Source of the DNA: Bifidobacterium ruminantium DSM 6489
GTDB taxonomy: Bacteria > Actinomycetota > Actinomycetes > Actinomycetales > Bifidobacteriaceae
Direction of reading: 5' to 3'
Assembly: GCF_000770925.1 (NCBI RefSeq)
Contig: NZ_JDTK01000010.1
Location: 37,524 to 101,523 of the forward strand
DNA: 64,000 nucleotides
Both the position numbers and the translations under genes were made by a program. Of this stretch, positions 35,509-43,433 are shown piece by piece; position 1 is the first letter of the stretch, and each line of letters begins with the position of its first letter. Below the pieces are notes generated by a model. That model saw only the letters and a program-made list of their open reading frames with translations. It made no database searches and was not told the DNA's origin.

Positions 35509-36261
35509 TCAGCGTTCCGCAACGGGCTTGGTGGCGATGATGGCCACGTAATTGCCTTGCGTATATCCGGGAATGGGATCCTCGACGGCATCGTTCTGGA
35601 ATGTGGAGTTCGCCAGCACCGTCTGCCTGAACCGCAGGTCGGTGAATCCGATGCGTTCGAGCAGGTCGATATAGAACGTCGTCACATGCCAGTTCGGCTT
35701 GTATGTGGGCACGCCTCCCTGCGCGATGTCGAAGAACGCGGTGCCCGAAAGCAGGTCGGCATATGGGCTTCGGTCGAGTTCCGGATGATTGAGCACCGTC
35801 AGCAGCAGAATGCCGAGCGTGCTTTCCTTGGGCACGTCCGAAAGGATGAGCCGGCCGCCGGGACGCAGGGCGTCGTAGTTTTTACGAAACGTAGATTCCA
35901 GGTTTTCATCGTCGATGAAACCGTGGCTGGAACCGTTGTAATAAATAGTGTCGAACGATTCCGGCTCGTAGGGATATTCCTCGGCGATGCCCTTCCACGC
36001 GTGGAAGCCCTTTTCCAGGATGGCCGGGAACAACGCGTCCGACGGCTCCACGATCTCGTCAACGGTGAACCCGTACCGCTCGCGCAGAGCCTCCTCGACG
36101 TCTCCGGTTCCGGCGCCGATCGAAAGCGTGCGTCCGGGAACCTTCGTGGTCAGAGCGGCCCACAGCAGACGCAAACGCGATTCCGTGACGTTCGGACGTT
36201 CCGTATAGTGGCGTTCGAAACGATGGTATTCGAATCCGTCGTTGGCACCATCAGTAGTCAT
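35509..36261 (-). CDS. Class I SAM-dependent methyltransferase
   Basis: 250 residues. Rossmann methyltransferase fold: motif I is TLSIGAGTGDVEEAL (around residue 35-50), the acidic loop is VDEIVEPSDALF, motif IV is FDTIYYNGSSHGF, and the post-IV block is LRPGGRLILSDVPKE. The acceptor is unknown. The start at 36261 has AAGGAATATT upstream. An in-frame extension to 36399 would add a Met/Leu-rich stretch, but it overlaps AT-rich tandem repeats and hairpins and is probably leader RNA. The position between a Met/Cys-rich leader and metK suggests a role in methyl or sulfur metabolism. Confidence 0.87.
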   Translation of the reverse strand: MTTDGANDGFEYHRFERHYTERPNVTESRLRLLWAALTTKVPGRTLSIGAGTGDVEEALRERYGFTVDEIVEPSDALFPAILEKGFHAWKGIAEEYPYEPESFDTIYYNGSSHGFIDDENLESTFRKNYDALRPGGRLILSDVPKESTLGILLLTVLNHPELDRSPYADLLSGTAFFDIAQGGVPTYKPNWHVTTFYIDLLERIGFTDLRFRQTVLANSTFQNDAVEDPIPGYTQGNYVAIIATKPVAER

Positions 36262-36279
36262 TGCAATATTCCTTACCGA

Positions 36280-36343
36280 ATTAAAAATGCGCAGCAAAGC
36301 CATTAAAAAACGCATAGCAAAGCTTATTAAAAACGCATATAAC
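36280..36343. repeat. AT-rich tandem repeat in methyltransferase leader
   Basis: Three imperfect units beginning ATTAAAAA (36280, 36302, 36326) with a shared inner part (CGCATAGCAAAGC), period 22-24 bp. They lie just upstream of the methyltransferase ribosome site. Confidence 0.6.
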
Positions 36344-36368
36344 ATACGAATTAAAAGATGAATCATGC

Positions 36369-36510
36369 ATTGCGAACAGGAGGAGAACCTCCCACGCAAT
36401 CAGCGAAAACGGCACCGCGTCCGACGTATCGAGCCCCGCACGCATTTCGGGAAGCCGGAGGCAGACACCACGAATCAGCGGTGCCGGAAAAGGTCACACC
36501 AAGTGAAACC
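36369..36510 (-). promoter_or_regulatory. Candidate attenuator region with competing hairpins
   Basis: RNA after the leader stop can form: (a) GGTTTCAC/GTGTGACC followed at once by TTTT (36492-36510 region); (b) GGCACC with the near GGTGTC (36464-36469); (c) the same CGGCACCGC (36478-36486) with the distant GCGGTGCCG (36410-36418), followed by TTTT; (d) ATTGCG...CGCAAT containing GGAGG/CCTCC (36369-36400). Structures b and c exclude each other. This is what a ribosome-controlled attenuator would need. Pairings were found by eye, without energy calculation. Confidence 0.5.
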
Positions 36511-36612
36511 CTAGCGGATCATGGGCTCCATAGACATCATGCCCATACAGGAATCCGTCATACAACACATTCGCTTGCTTCCTGCGTTGGAAATCATCAT
36601 CGTACGAGACAT
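36511..36612 (-). CDS. Met/Cys-rich leader peptide, 33 codons
   Basis: Small ORF from ATG 36612 to TAG 36511, with AGGAG nine bases upstream. Ten of 33 residues are Met and three are Cys; the core includes KRMCCMTDSCMGMMSMEPM. Downstream on the same strand come a possible attenuator, a SAM-dependent methyltransferase and metK; the divergent neighbour is metY. High density of the codon for the end product next to hairpins is the hallmark of transcription attenuation (as in the trp and his leaders). A ribosome stalled at Met or Cys codons would change downstream folding. An alternative is a small metal-binding (copper) peptide, but the neighbours favour a leader. No matching described leader is known to me. 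Confidence 0.65.
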   Translation of the reverse strand: MSRTMMISNAGSKRMCCMTDSCMGMMSMEPMIR

Positions 36613-36754
36613 GCTACCGGACTCCTTTCTGGAATATCGATTATGTGAACGGGCATCCAACTTTTCCAGCCCGAAATCGACGATAACAGACCGAAAGACG
36701 CAACACAAGCGATTTATCATAATTTCTTTTTATAAGGAATCATCTTTCCTGCTT

Positions 36755-36783
36755 TTCACAAGGAATTGATAAGACAATATAAT
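36755..36783 (+). promoter_or_regulatory. Sigma-70-type promoter of metY
   Basis: TTCACA (36755-36760), a 17-bp spacer and TATAAT (36778-36783). The predicted mRNA has a leader of about 175 nt before metY. Confidence 0.6.
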
Positions 36784-36871
36784 TTTTAATATTGGCGAAA
36801 ACGGCGGGCAATACCTTCAGACGTGCTATCATCCATCACACCGGCTCATCCAACAACCGTTCCAGTCCTTT

Positions 36872-36900
36872 TCGATTCAATCTCGATTCAATTTCGATTC
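36872..36900. repeat. TCGATTC repeated three times with 11-bp period
   Basis: TCGATTC occurs at 36872, 36883 and 36894, one per helical turn, in the 5' leader of metY. It could be a regulator site on one face of the DNA or simple slippage. Confidence 0.5.
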
Positions 36901-36963
36901 CCATCATCGCCGCGGAGCCATACCTTATCGTCGAACCGCGGCCCATTGAAAGGACTTTCCATC

Positions 36964-38325
36964 ATGAGCGACAATCAGCAGACTTTCACGCAGGCATCCG
37001 GACGGACGGCATCGGACGCGGGCGCGTCATTCTCATCACTCGCCCTGCACTCGGGCTACAACCCGGCGGAGCACCACAATTCCAGCAGCGTTCCCATCTA
37101 TGCGACGGCCGCGTACGCGTTGCGCGATGAGGAGCATGCCACGCAGATCGCTTCGTTCGAACTCGTCGACGACATCTACACGCGCATCTCCAATCCGACG
37201 ACCGGCATACTCGAAAAGCGCCTGGCGGCCCTTCATGGCGTGGAGGGCGCGGTGGCGACATCCTCCGGTCTCGCGGCGCTCAGCGACACGATCCTCAACA
37301 TCGCGGCGGGCGGCGGACGGATACTGACCTCGTATCGTCTCTACGGAGGCACGGTCGCGGCGTTCTCCAACATCCTGCCGGATTACGGCATCGATATCGA
37401 CATAGCCCGGAATCCGGACGACCCGCGGTCCTGGGAGGAGGCAATTCGCCCCGACACCAAGGCCCTGCTCGTGGAAAGCGTCTCGAATCCCCTGAACGCC
37501 GTCGCGGATCTCGAATCGCTCGCCAAAGTCGCGCACCGGCATGGTATCGTCCTCATAGTGGACAACACGGTCGCCACGCCCTATCTGCTCAATCCCTTCG
37601 ATTTCGGGGCCGACATCGTGGCGTATTCGACCACGAAGGCCATCAACGGCCATGGCAATGCGATCGGCGGCATCGTGTTGGAGAACGGCACGTTCGACTA
37701 CGCGAACAACGAACGCTATCCGCAGTTCTCGCGCAAGGCGTGGTTCTTCAAGACGCGCGACGGAAGGGAGCGCAGCGTGCTGGAGATCGCTCCGAACACG
37801 CCGTTCACGACGAGGCTGAGGGCATTCCTCGTCACGCTGCTTGGCTCGTCGCCCAGCCCGTTCAACAGCTATCTGACGCTGATCGGCCTGGAGACGCTGA
37901 CCGCGCGCCTCGACAAGGAGCTTGAGACCGCGCAAGCCGTGGCGCGCTATCTCGACGGCGACCCCCGCGTGGGAAGGGTGTACCATCCGGACGCGAACGG
38001 CTATGGCTATCAGGATTGGGCGCGGAAATACCTCAAGAGGAGCGGCAGCACGATAATCACGTTCGATCTGGACACGGTGGAGCACAAGCGCGCCACGCTC
38101 GACGCTTTGAAACTGTTCAGCCTGCAGGCCAATCTCGGCGATTCGAAGTCCCTGGCGGTCGACCCGTTCGTCGTCACCCATCCGGAGCTGACGCTTGACG
38201 AGCTCGCCGCAGCGGGTATCCATGACGGTGCGATCCGCCTGTCCATCGGTCTGGAGGAGCCCGCCGATCTGATCGCGGATCTCCGGCAGGCGCTGGACCG
38301 GGTATACGGCCCGGTGGAGGATTAG
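36964..38325 (+). CDS. metY: O-acetylhomoserine sulfhydrylase (aminocarboxypropyltransferase)
   Basis: 453-residue PLP enzyme of the Cys/Met-metabolism family. It makes homocysteine from O-acetylhomoserine and sulfide. Visible blocks are YTRISNPTTGILEKRLAALHG (N-terminal PLP region), ATSSGLAAL, the PLP lysine in YSTTKAINGHG and the long C-terminal domain of about 430-residue OAHS enzymes (FNSYLTLIGLETL; SIGLEEPADLIADL). The start at 36964 has AAAGGA upstream. It is transcribed away from the leader/methyltransferase/metK block, so the locus covers homocysteine formation and SAM synthesis. Confidence 0.93.
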   Translation: MSDNQQTFTQASGRTASDAGASFSSLALHSGYNPAEHHNSSSVPIYATAAYALRDEEHATQIASFELVDDIYTRISNPTTGILEKRLAALHGVEGAVATSSGLAALSDTILNIAAGGGRILTSYRLYGGTVAAFSNILPDYGIDIDIARNPDDPRSWEEAIRPDTKALLVESVSNPLNAVADLESLAKVAHRHGIVLIVDNTVATPYLLNPFDFGADIVAYSTTKAINGHGNAIGGIVLENGTFDYANNERYPQFSRKAWFFKTRDGRERSVLEIAPNTPFTTRLRAFLVTLLGSSPSPFNSYLTLIGLETLTARLDKELETAQAVARYLDGDPRVGRVYHPDANGYGYQDWARKYLKRSGSTIITFDLDTVEHKRATLDALKLFSLQANLGDSKSLAVDPFVVTHPELTLDELAAAGIHDGAIRLSIGLEEPADLIADLRQALDRVYGPVED

Positions 38326-38382
38326 TCCGCGGCCGGCTCGGAACAAGAACCAGACAAGGATCAGACGCAATCCGGACGCGGG

Positions 38383-39552
38383 CTAGTCGATGCGCACGAT
38401 CGCCAGCAGCGCCTTGTGGTCGCTGCCATCCACCTTGACCGTGCGCACCTGCCCGGCCCGCATGCCGGAATCCAGCACGATATGGTCGATTCCGGCGAAC
38501 GTCGGCACGTAGTCGATATTCGCCGGCCAACTGAATTTCAATCCGTCCGCGGCCTGTCGTGCTGCGTCGGAGAAACGCGTTCCCAGGAAATTGCGGAACG
38601 GCGTGTGATCGTAGGTCGCGTTGAAATCGCCCATGAAAATATACCGGCGTCCGGTATCGAAACGAAGCTTCGCCAGTTCGTCAAGCGACCGTTTCCACTG
38701 CTGCCAGTAGCCGTCCGTCGGCGACGTGGTGTGCACGGACACGAAACGCACCTGCGTGCTCCCTCCGTTGAACGCGACGGTCGCGCCGGGCATGAAGGAC
38801 GCGCTCGAATCGACGTCATCGTCGGACGGATCGAGCAGCGGGCTCGCCGACCATATTCCGTTGCCATACACGCCGTCCGAGCTGGCCACCTGCGAATACG
38901 GCAGATAGGCGGCGATGCCGGCGCTGTTCAAGGCGTTCACGAAATCGTCGGTCGTCTCCTGCAGCGCCAGCACCTCAACATGCTCGCTGCGCACCAGATC
39001 CACGATCTCACGCGCGTCCGCACGTCCCTTGTACACGTTGCACGTCATCAGCCGGGCGTAACCGTCGTCCGTGCTGACGTTCTCGCCGGACACCGCCGCG
39101 ACCGCCGCACGTGGCAGTTGCGCAGATCCACAGAAGAACGGATACTGCCAGAACACCTGCAACGCGATCGCCAGAACGGCCACCACCGTGGACACCACGC
39201 GTTTGGAGACGACGGCACAGACCAATGCGATCACGGCAAGCAGGGTAAACCACGGCACCAGGGAAACGACCACCGGCATGTACGGCAGCGCCTGCAACTC
39301 CTCCGGCAGGATGTGCGTGGCGGTTCCCAGCAGCGCCGCAAGGGAGAAGACGAAGGCGATCACTGCGCAGATGAAGTTGCGCACGCGGTGCTTCTTTCCT
39401 TGTTTCAGCGTGCGCAACGGCTTGACGGGCTTCGTCGCGGATGTTTTGGCCGTTTTTCTCGCGGCACCGGTTTTCGATGCGGACACTCTGGCCGTTCCGC
39501 CGCCTTTGCCCGCCGCGGCGCCCTGTGATTTGCGCACCTTTGCCTGAGACAT
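38383..39552 (-). CDS. Membrane-anchored endonuclease/exonuclease/phosphatase-family protein
   Basis: 389 residues. A basic, Lys/Ala/Thr-rich cytosolic tail (1-58), three hydrophobic segments (about 60-80, 92-113, 115-138), then an EEP-fold domain outside the membrane. Catalytic residues are visible: LMTCNVYKG (Asn), ALQETTDD (metal Glu), GNGIWSASPL, FMGDFNATYDH (Asp/Asn) and DGSDHKALLA (SDH, general base His). This layout is common in actinobacterial secreted phosphohydrolases; the substrate may be nucleic acid, phospholipid or sugar phosphate. Single gene, convergent with metY. Confidence 0.87.
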   Translation of the reverse strand: MSQAKVRKSQGAAAGKGGGTARVSASKTGAARKTAKTSATKPVKPLRTLKQGKKHRVRNFICAVIAFVFSLAALLGTATHILPEELQALPYMPVVVSLVPWFTLLAVIALVCAVVSKRVVSTVVAVLAIALQVFWQYPFFCGSAQLPRAAVAAVSGENVSTDDGYARLMTCNVYKGRADAREIVDLVRSEHVEVLALQETTDDFVNALNSAGIAAYLPYSQVASSDGVYGNGIWSASPLLDPSDDDVDSSASFMPGATVAFNGGSTQVRFVSVHTTSPTDGYWQQWKRSLDELAKLRFDTGRRYIFMGDFNATYDHTPFRNFLGTRFSDAARQAADGLKFSWPANIDYVPTFAGIDHIVLDSGMRAGQVRTVKVDGSDHKALLAIVRID

Positions 39553-39606
39553 GCTTTTCCCAACCTTCCGAATTTCGCGTCCGCGATGTTTATGGCGCGG
39601 AGGCGC

Positions 39607-39843
39607 TCAGTCGTCGAGACCGAGCTCGTGACGGATGCCGTCGATGATGATGCGGCTGGCGGTGGTACCGCGTTCCCGCGCGTTCTCCTGCAGCATCATC
39701 TTCAGGTCGGACGGGATTTTAAAACTCATGAGCACGCGTTCGCCGTTGCCATTGCCATTGCCACGCCTGCGGGTGTCCTGCACGCTGGTCAGCGACGCGG
39801 CGACCGCGGCCTTCGCTCCGCCATTCGGTTTTCTGATGGCCAT
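39607..39843 (-). CDS. Ribbon-helix-helix protein, ParA partner
   Basis: 78 residues. Basic, Gly/Asn-rich N-terminus, then a predicted ribbon-helix-helix: VLMSFKIPSDLKMMLQENA (strand and helix A) and GTTASRIIIDGIRHELG (helix B). Its ATG overlaps the TGA of the ParA-type gene by one base, so the two are translationally coupled. By analogy with ParG/Omega-type partners it is the likely centromere-binding or accessory protein of a segregation pair. Confidence 0.78.
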   Translation of the reverse strand: MAIRKPNGGAKAAVAASLTSVQDTRRRGNGNGNGERVLMSFKIPSDLKMMLQENARERGTTASRIIIDGIRHELGLDD

Positions 39844-40433
39844 CAGGCGATCGCCTCCTCAAGTTCGAGGTACACGTCCTCGTATCCGTTGAGATTGCTG
39901 GGGAACGCATGGCCGATGACCTTCTGCATGCCCACGCGTTTGGGCACGGAGGCGTCGAAGACGCTGACTCCTCTCTCCCTGATGAGGTTGACCGCGTTGC
40001 CCGCCAGTTTGTTGTTCTCCACCTTGAGCAGCAGCAGCGCGTACGGCTTGCCGGCAGCGTCGAGGCTTTCGGCGGTTTCGAGCGCATGGCTCAGTTCGAA
40101 CGGCCCCTGCGTGGCGGGGACGATGACGAAATCGGCAACGTCGCAGGCCACGTCCACGACGTTGCCCGCCGGCGGGCAGTCGATGATGACGAGCTCGTTG
40201 TCGGGCATGGTTTTGCGCAGTCTTTTCAGCTTGCCGATATTGGCGGAGTCCACGGCGAACGGCATAGACTCGCCGGCGTCCTCGGCGTCGCCGGCCCATG
40301 TGGTGGCGTCGCCCTGGGGGTCGGTGTCCAGCACGGATACGTTGCGGCCGTGCCGTGCGGCGGCGGTGGCCAGAGCCATGGCGGTGGTGGTTTTGCCGCT
40401 GCCGCCTTTCAGGTTGATGACCGAAATGATCAT
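39843..40433 (-). CDS. ParA/MinD-family ATPase
   Basis: 196-residue small ParA. The deviant Walker A is NLKGGSGKTTTA (residues 8-19), Walker A' is LDTDPQGDATTW, and Walker B is ELVIIDCPPAG. It has no N-terminal HTH, as in ParF-type plasmid partition ATPases. It should bind ATP and DNA and move a cargo. It is paired with the RHH gene and sits just downstream of an orphan 5S rRNA. It may be a remnant of an integrated plasmid or a chromosomal positioning system. Confidence 0.87.
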   Translation of the reverse strand: MIISVINLKGGSGKTTTAMALATAAARHGRNVSVLDTDPQGDATTWAGDAEDAGESMPFAVDSANIGKLKRLRKTMPDNELVIIDCPPAGNVVDVACDVADFVIVPATQGPFELSHALETAESLDAAGKPYALLLLKVENNKLAGNAVNLIRERGVSVFDASVPKRVGMQKVIGHAFPSNLNGYEDVYLELEEAIA

Positions 40434-40602
40434 GGGCTTTCCTTCGTTCCGACGATGGGTTGATTACATAAATCGTATATACGTTTTATATATCATGCCG
40501 GTGACCTCGCCATGGCTTCCACAACCTGCGGTCAATTCCCGATTCGGTTTTCGGAAGGACAGGGCTTTAAAAGGTTCCATCAGCCGGTTCCATATGGCAT
40601 AC

Positions 40603-40638
40603 GAAAAATCCCGAGGAGCTTGGCTCGACTCGGGATTT
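40603..40638 (-). terminator. Rho-independent terminator of 5S rRNA
   Basis: Stem AATCCCGAG / CTCGGGATT followed on the minus strand by TTTTTC, right after the 5S rRNA. Confidence 0.8.
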
Positions 40639-40650
40639 GAAAAGAGTAAA

Positions 40651-40767
40651 CGCGGCGACTTGCTACTCTCCCACACCCTCTCGAGTGCAGTACCATCGCC
40701 GTGCTAGGCCTTAGCTTCCGGGTTCGGAATGGGACCGGGCGTCTCACCTAGGCTATGATCACCGCAA
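40651..40767 (-). rRNA. rrf: 5S ribosomal RNA (orphan copy)
   Basis: About 117 nt on the minus strand, with all 5S landmarks: GGTGATCATAGCC near the 5' end, CCATTCCGAACCCGGAAG (loop B/C), GATGGTACTGC (loop E) and GGGAGAGTAGCAAGTCGCCG at the 3' end. The ends pair (TGCGGTGA with TCGCCGCG). It has its own terminator. No 23S or 16S sequence precedes it in the window; the DNA upstream belongs to a DUF4391-type gene on the other strand. Confidence 0.92.
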
Positions 40768-40928
40768 GAGGAAACAATACGCGCATGGTCTCCAATCGCC
40801 AAATTACGGCGTGTCGCACGACGTGCCGGTCAACGATCGGCCAGCAATCGCCGGTAATGATGCGAACCACCATGCCGGTGCGCTACAGTCGAGGCAACGC
40901 TTCCATCAGCAACGAAAGAAGGCCAGCA

Positions 40929-41657
40929 ATGACGATCGCCTCCTGCGGTTCCGTTTCCGCAACCACATTGGGTCTACCGAATTCCACTGCGATTCCCGCC
41001 GAAAAAGCGACGCTGCCAAAAGGACTTTTCGTGGCGAAGATTCCGGTTTCCGCCAAGACGAAACAGCGTCTGGCAAATGATATCGAAACGATCACCATGC
41101 TGTCGCTGCTGCAGGCGCGCAACACGGGACTCGCCGCCGGCACGCGGATTCCCGAAATATTGGTGATCGGACTGCGATTGCGCGGTACGAACGCCGCCGT
41201 TCCGACGGACATCGTCGAATTGATCGCCATGCAGCGCAAGTCGGGCATGCTGTTCGCCTGCGTGCGCGATGCCGATTTCGAAGGCACGACGCGTCAGGAA
41301 TGCGCGTTCGCCGTGCGCCGGTCCCTGCCGGCCCGCGCGGGGCATACGACCACGTCCAAGATATTCGTTTCCGACTGGAAGCCCGCCGGCGAGGCCACGC
41401 TAGAGGCCGCGGATCCGGCGGTCGATTCCGTGGATGCATTGTGGGAATCGTTCTGTTCGCAGGTAATTCTGGACGACCCCTCCCCCGTCGATTTGGACGC
41501 GCGTCTCGCGCGGCGCATGCAGATCGCACGGCTCACCACGCAGATCGACAAGCTCACGCGCGACCACCAGCGCGCCAAGGACGCCGAACAGCGCAACGAG
41601 ATCTACGCGAAGCTGCACAGGATGAGGAAACAGCTGGAGGAATTGCAGGTGCAGTGA
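40929..41657 (+). CDS. DUF4391-like protein
   Basis: About 242 residues. The pattern LGLPNSTAIPAEKATLPKG, then KQRLANDIETITMLSLL, then IPEILVIGLRLRG and a C-terminal coiled coil (ARLARRMQIARLTTQIDKL) resembles DUF4391 proteins, which are often found beside restriction-modification or helicase genes. The role is unknown. The start at 40929 has AAGG seven bases upstream; the frame is open further up but overlaps the 5S rRNA and is unlikely to be coding there. Confidence 0.7.
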   Translation: MTIASCGSVSATTLGLPNSTAIPAEKATLPKGLFVAKIPVSAKTKQRLANDIETITMLSLLQARNTGLAAGTRIPEILVIGLRLRGTNAAVPTDIVELIAMQRKSGMLFACVRDADFEGTTRQECAFAVRRSLPARAGHTTTSKIFVSDWKPAGEATLEAADPAVDSVDALWESFCSQVILDDPSPVDLDARLARRMQIARLTTQIDKLTRDHQRAKDAEQRNEIYAKLHRMRKQLEELQVQ

Positions 41658-41720
41658 AACGGATTGCACGTCCGAATCCGCGTATCCGCGAATCCGCCGA
41701 TACATCCCGCAAAATATGAA

Positions 41721-41751
41721 GGCGCCCACCCTCAAAAGGAGGATGGGCGCC
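41721..41751. terminator. Bidirectional terminator
   Basis: GGCGCCCA / TGGGCGCC stem with a further CCTC/GAGG inner pairing, between the convergent DUF4391-like and MFS genes. Confidence 0.7.
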
Positions 41752-41808
41752 CAATGGCCGCAACGCAGGAAACGATTGCAGCGGCGTGGAAAAGCTCAGC
41801 AGAGAATC

Positions 41809-43203
41809 TCAGCCGATTGAACGACGGGACGTTTCCACACCGAGGATGCCGGTGACCAGCATGGCAATCACCGCGACGATCGAAATCGCGACGAACACGG
41901 AATTCGTGCCAATCGCAACAAGCATCCAGCCGACGATCATCGGCATCAGCACGTTCAGCAGCTTCGCCACGGCATTGGCGAAGCCGACGCAGCGGAAACG
42001 CACCTTGGTGGCGAACAGTTCAGGAGCATACACGGCCACCACGGAGGCCATCAGCACATACAGGCACATCGTCAGCAGGAAGCCGCAGATGATCGCGCCG
42101 ACCGTGGTCGTCTGCGCGGCATAGGCGAGGCCGAACACCGCGGTCAATCCGAATGCCGGCACGATGACCTTCTTACGTCCGATGTGGTCGAGCAGGATGG
42201 AACCGATGAGGCAGCCGACAGGGGCGCCGCACATCATCAGTGTGCTCGTCCATAGCGAGCTGGACAGATTGATGCCACGCTTGACGAGAATCGTCGGCAC
42301 CCAGGAAGTGAACGCATACGAGCACACGTTCGTGGCGGCGACGGCCACCACAGCCACCAACAGGCAGATTCCCAGCGAATGGTTGCGACGTTCGCGCGCG
42401 CTCATGGAGGTCACATCCACAGCGGACTCGTCGGAACGCGCAGCGACCTCGTCGTATTCGGAGCCGTTGGCCTCAAGTTGGCGGACGATCGCGTCGGCCG
42501 CCTCGTAACGTCCGTGCACGGCAAGCCAACGCGGCGATTCCGGCACGTCACGACGCAGCCACCAGATCACGGCAGCGATGATGCCGATGCCGACGAACAG
42601 CGGACGCCACGACCAGCGCGGAATGATCCACGCGCACAACAGCATGGCGACCGGCACGCCGCAGTTCGCCACCAAGGACACAATCGCGCACCAACGTCCG
42701 CGGCGTTCGACCGGCGCGAATTCGTTGACCATGGCGAAACCCGTCACGATCTCAGCACCCAGGCCGAGACCCGCGCCGAGGCGGCACAGGGACAGCACGG
42801 ACATATTCGGCGCGAACGCGCCAAGGAACGTGAATCCGCCGAACAGCAGCAGATTGATCTGGTAGGCGACGCGACGCCCCTTCAAATCGCCGATGAAACC
42901 GGCCAGCAGCGAGCCAATCAGCAATCCCAGAAAACCAGCTGACATGAACGTTGAATTCTGCGCCACCGTCGACCAATGCGTGGACAGGGAGCTGTACGCC
43001 ACGGCCGATCCAATATACACATCAATGGAATCCATCAGCATACCCGCCGCCACCAGCGCGACGATCTTGTGGAACATACGCGTCTCCTTCGCGTAATCCA
43101 CACGACGGGTAATCTCCTCGACTTGCCTCTCCTGAGCGGCGGACAATCCCTCCGCCACCGACGAGGACCTACGCTTCACATTCTGCACAGCCTGTGCGGT
43201 CAT
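41809..43203 (-). CDS. MFS transporter (sugar/acid symporter type)
   Basis: 464 residues, 12 helices with a 45-residue cytosolic N-terminus. Conserved loops are GFIGDLKGRRVAY after helix 2, RLGAGLGLGAEIV in helix 4, PESPRWLAVHGRYEAAD between the halves, and LLDHIGRKKVI after helix 8; these are signatures of the sugar-porter/aromatic-acid symporter group. Probably imports a small organic acid or sugar. No catabolic gene nearby reveals the substrate. Confidence 0.87.
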   Translation of the reverse strand: MTAQAVQNVKRRSSSVAEGLSAAQERQVEEITRRVDYAKETRMFHKIVALVAAGMLMDSIDVYIGSAVAYSSLSTHWSTVAQNSTFMSAGFLGLLIGSLLAGFIGDLKGRRVAYQINLLLFGGFTFLGAFAPNMSVLSLCRLGAGLGLGAEIVTGFAMVNEFAPVERRGRWCAIVSLVANCGVPVAMLLCAWIIPRWSWRPLFVGIGIIAAVIWWLRRDVPESPRWLAVHGRYEAADAIVRQLEANGSEYDEVAARSDESAVDVTSMSARERRNHSLGICLLVAVVAVAATNVCSYAFTSWVPTILVKRGINLSSSLWTSTLMMCGAPVGCLIGSILLDHIGRKKVIVPAFGLTAVFGLAYAAQTTTVGAIICGFLLTMCLYVLMASVVAVYAPELFATKVRFRCVGFANAVAKLLNVLMPMIVGWMLVAIGTNSVFVAISIVAVIAMLVTGILGVETSRRSIG

Positions 43204-43251
43204 GATGCAATACCTCTTGTAATTATGCTCTTCTTCACCCGTTTAAGACGG

Positions 43252-43284
43252 TGAGGGCAGCCCCATTGTGTAGGACTGCCCTCA
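43252..43284 (-). terminator. Hairpin after the aminotransferase gene
   Basis: TGAGGGCAG / CTGCCCTCA nine-bp stem with a 15-nt loop between the aminotransferase end and the MFS start. T-run weak. Confidence 0.5.
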
Positions 43285-43433
43285 TCATCGATCAAACGAA
43301 TCCAAGAATTCGCAAGGAAGGGGTGTCGTGCACCCGTTCCCACTGAGACGGCACCATAAGCGCGCGCCTCCCGAGACAGACGGGAATGACCACAATGTGA
43401 CCATTCCGGCGGAATGCTCCGGAAAGACGCAGA

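Noticed and set aside
36262..36960. SAM or other known riboswitch near metK/metY
   Set aside because: I could not find the conserved core of the SAM riboswitch classes I know; the Met/Cys-rich mini-ORF explains the region better.
36792..37130. TTG-started frame overlapping the metY start
   Set aside because: No ribosome site, arginine-rich shadow composition, and it lies in a different frame from metY.
40455..40707. Coding frames across the 5S rRNA
   Set aside because: The sequence is a clear 5S rRNA with terminator; open frames there are accidental.
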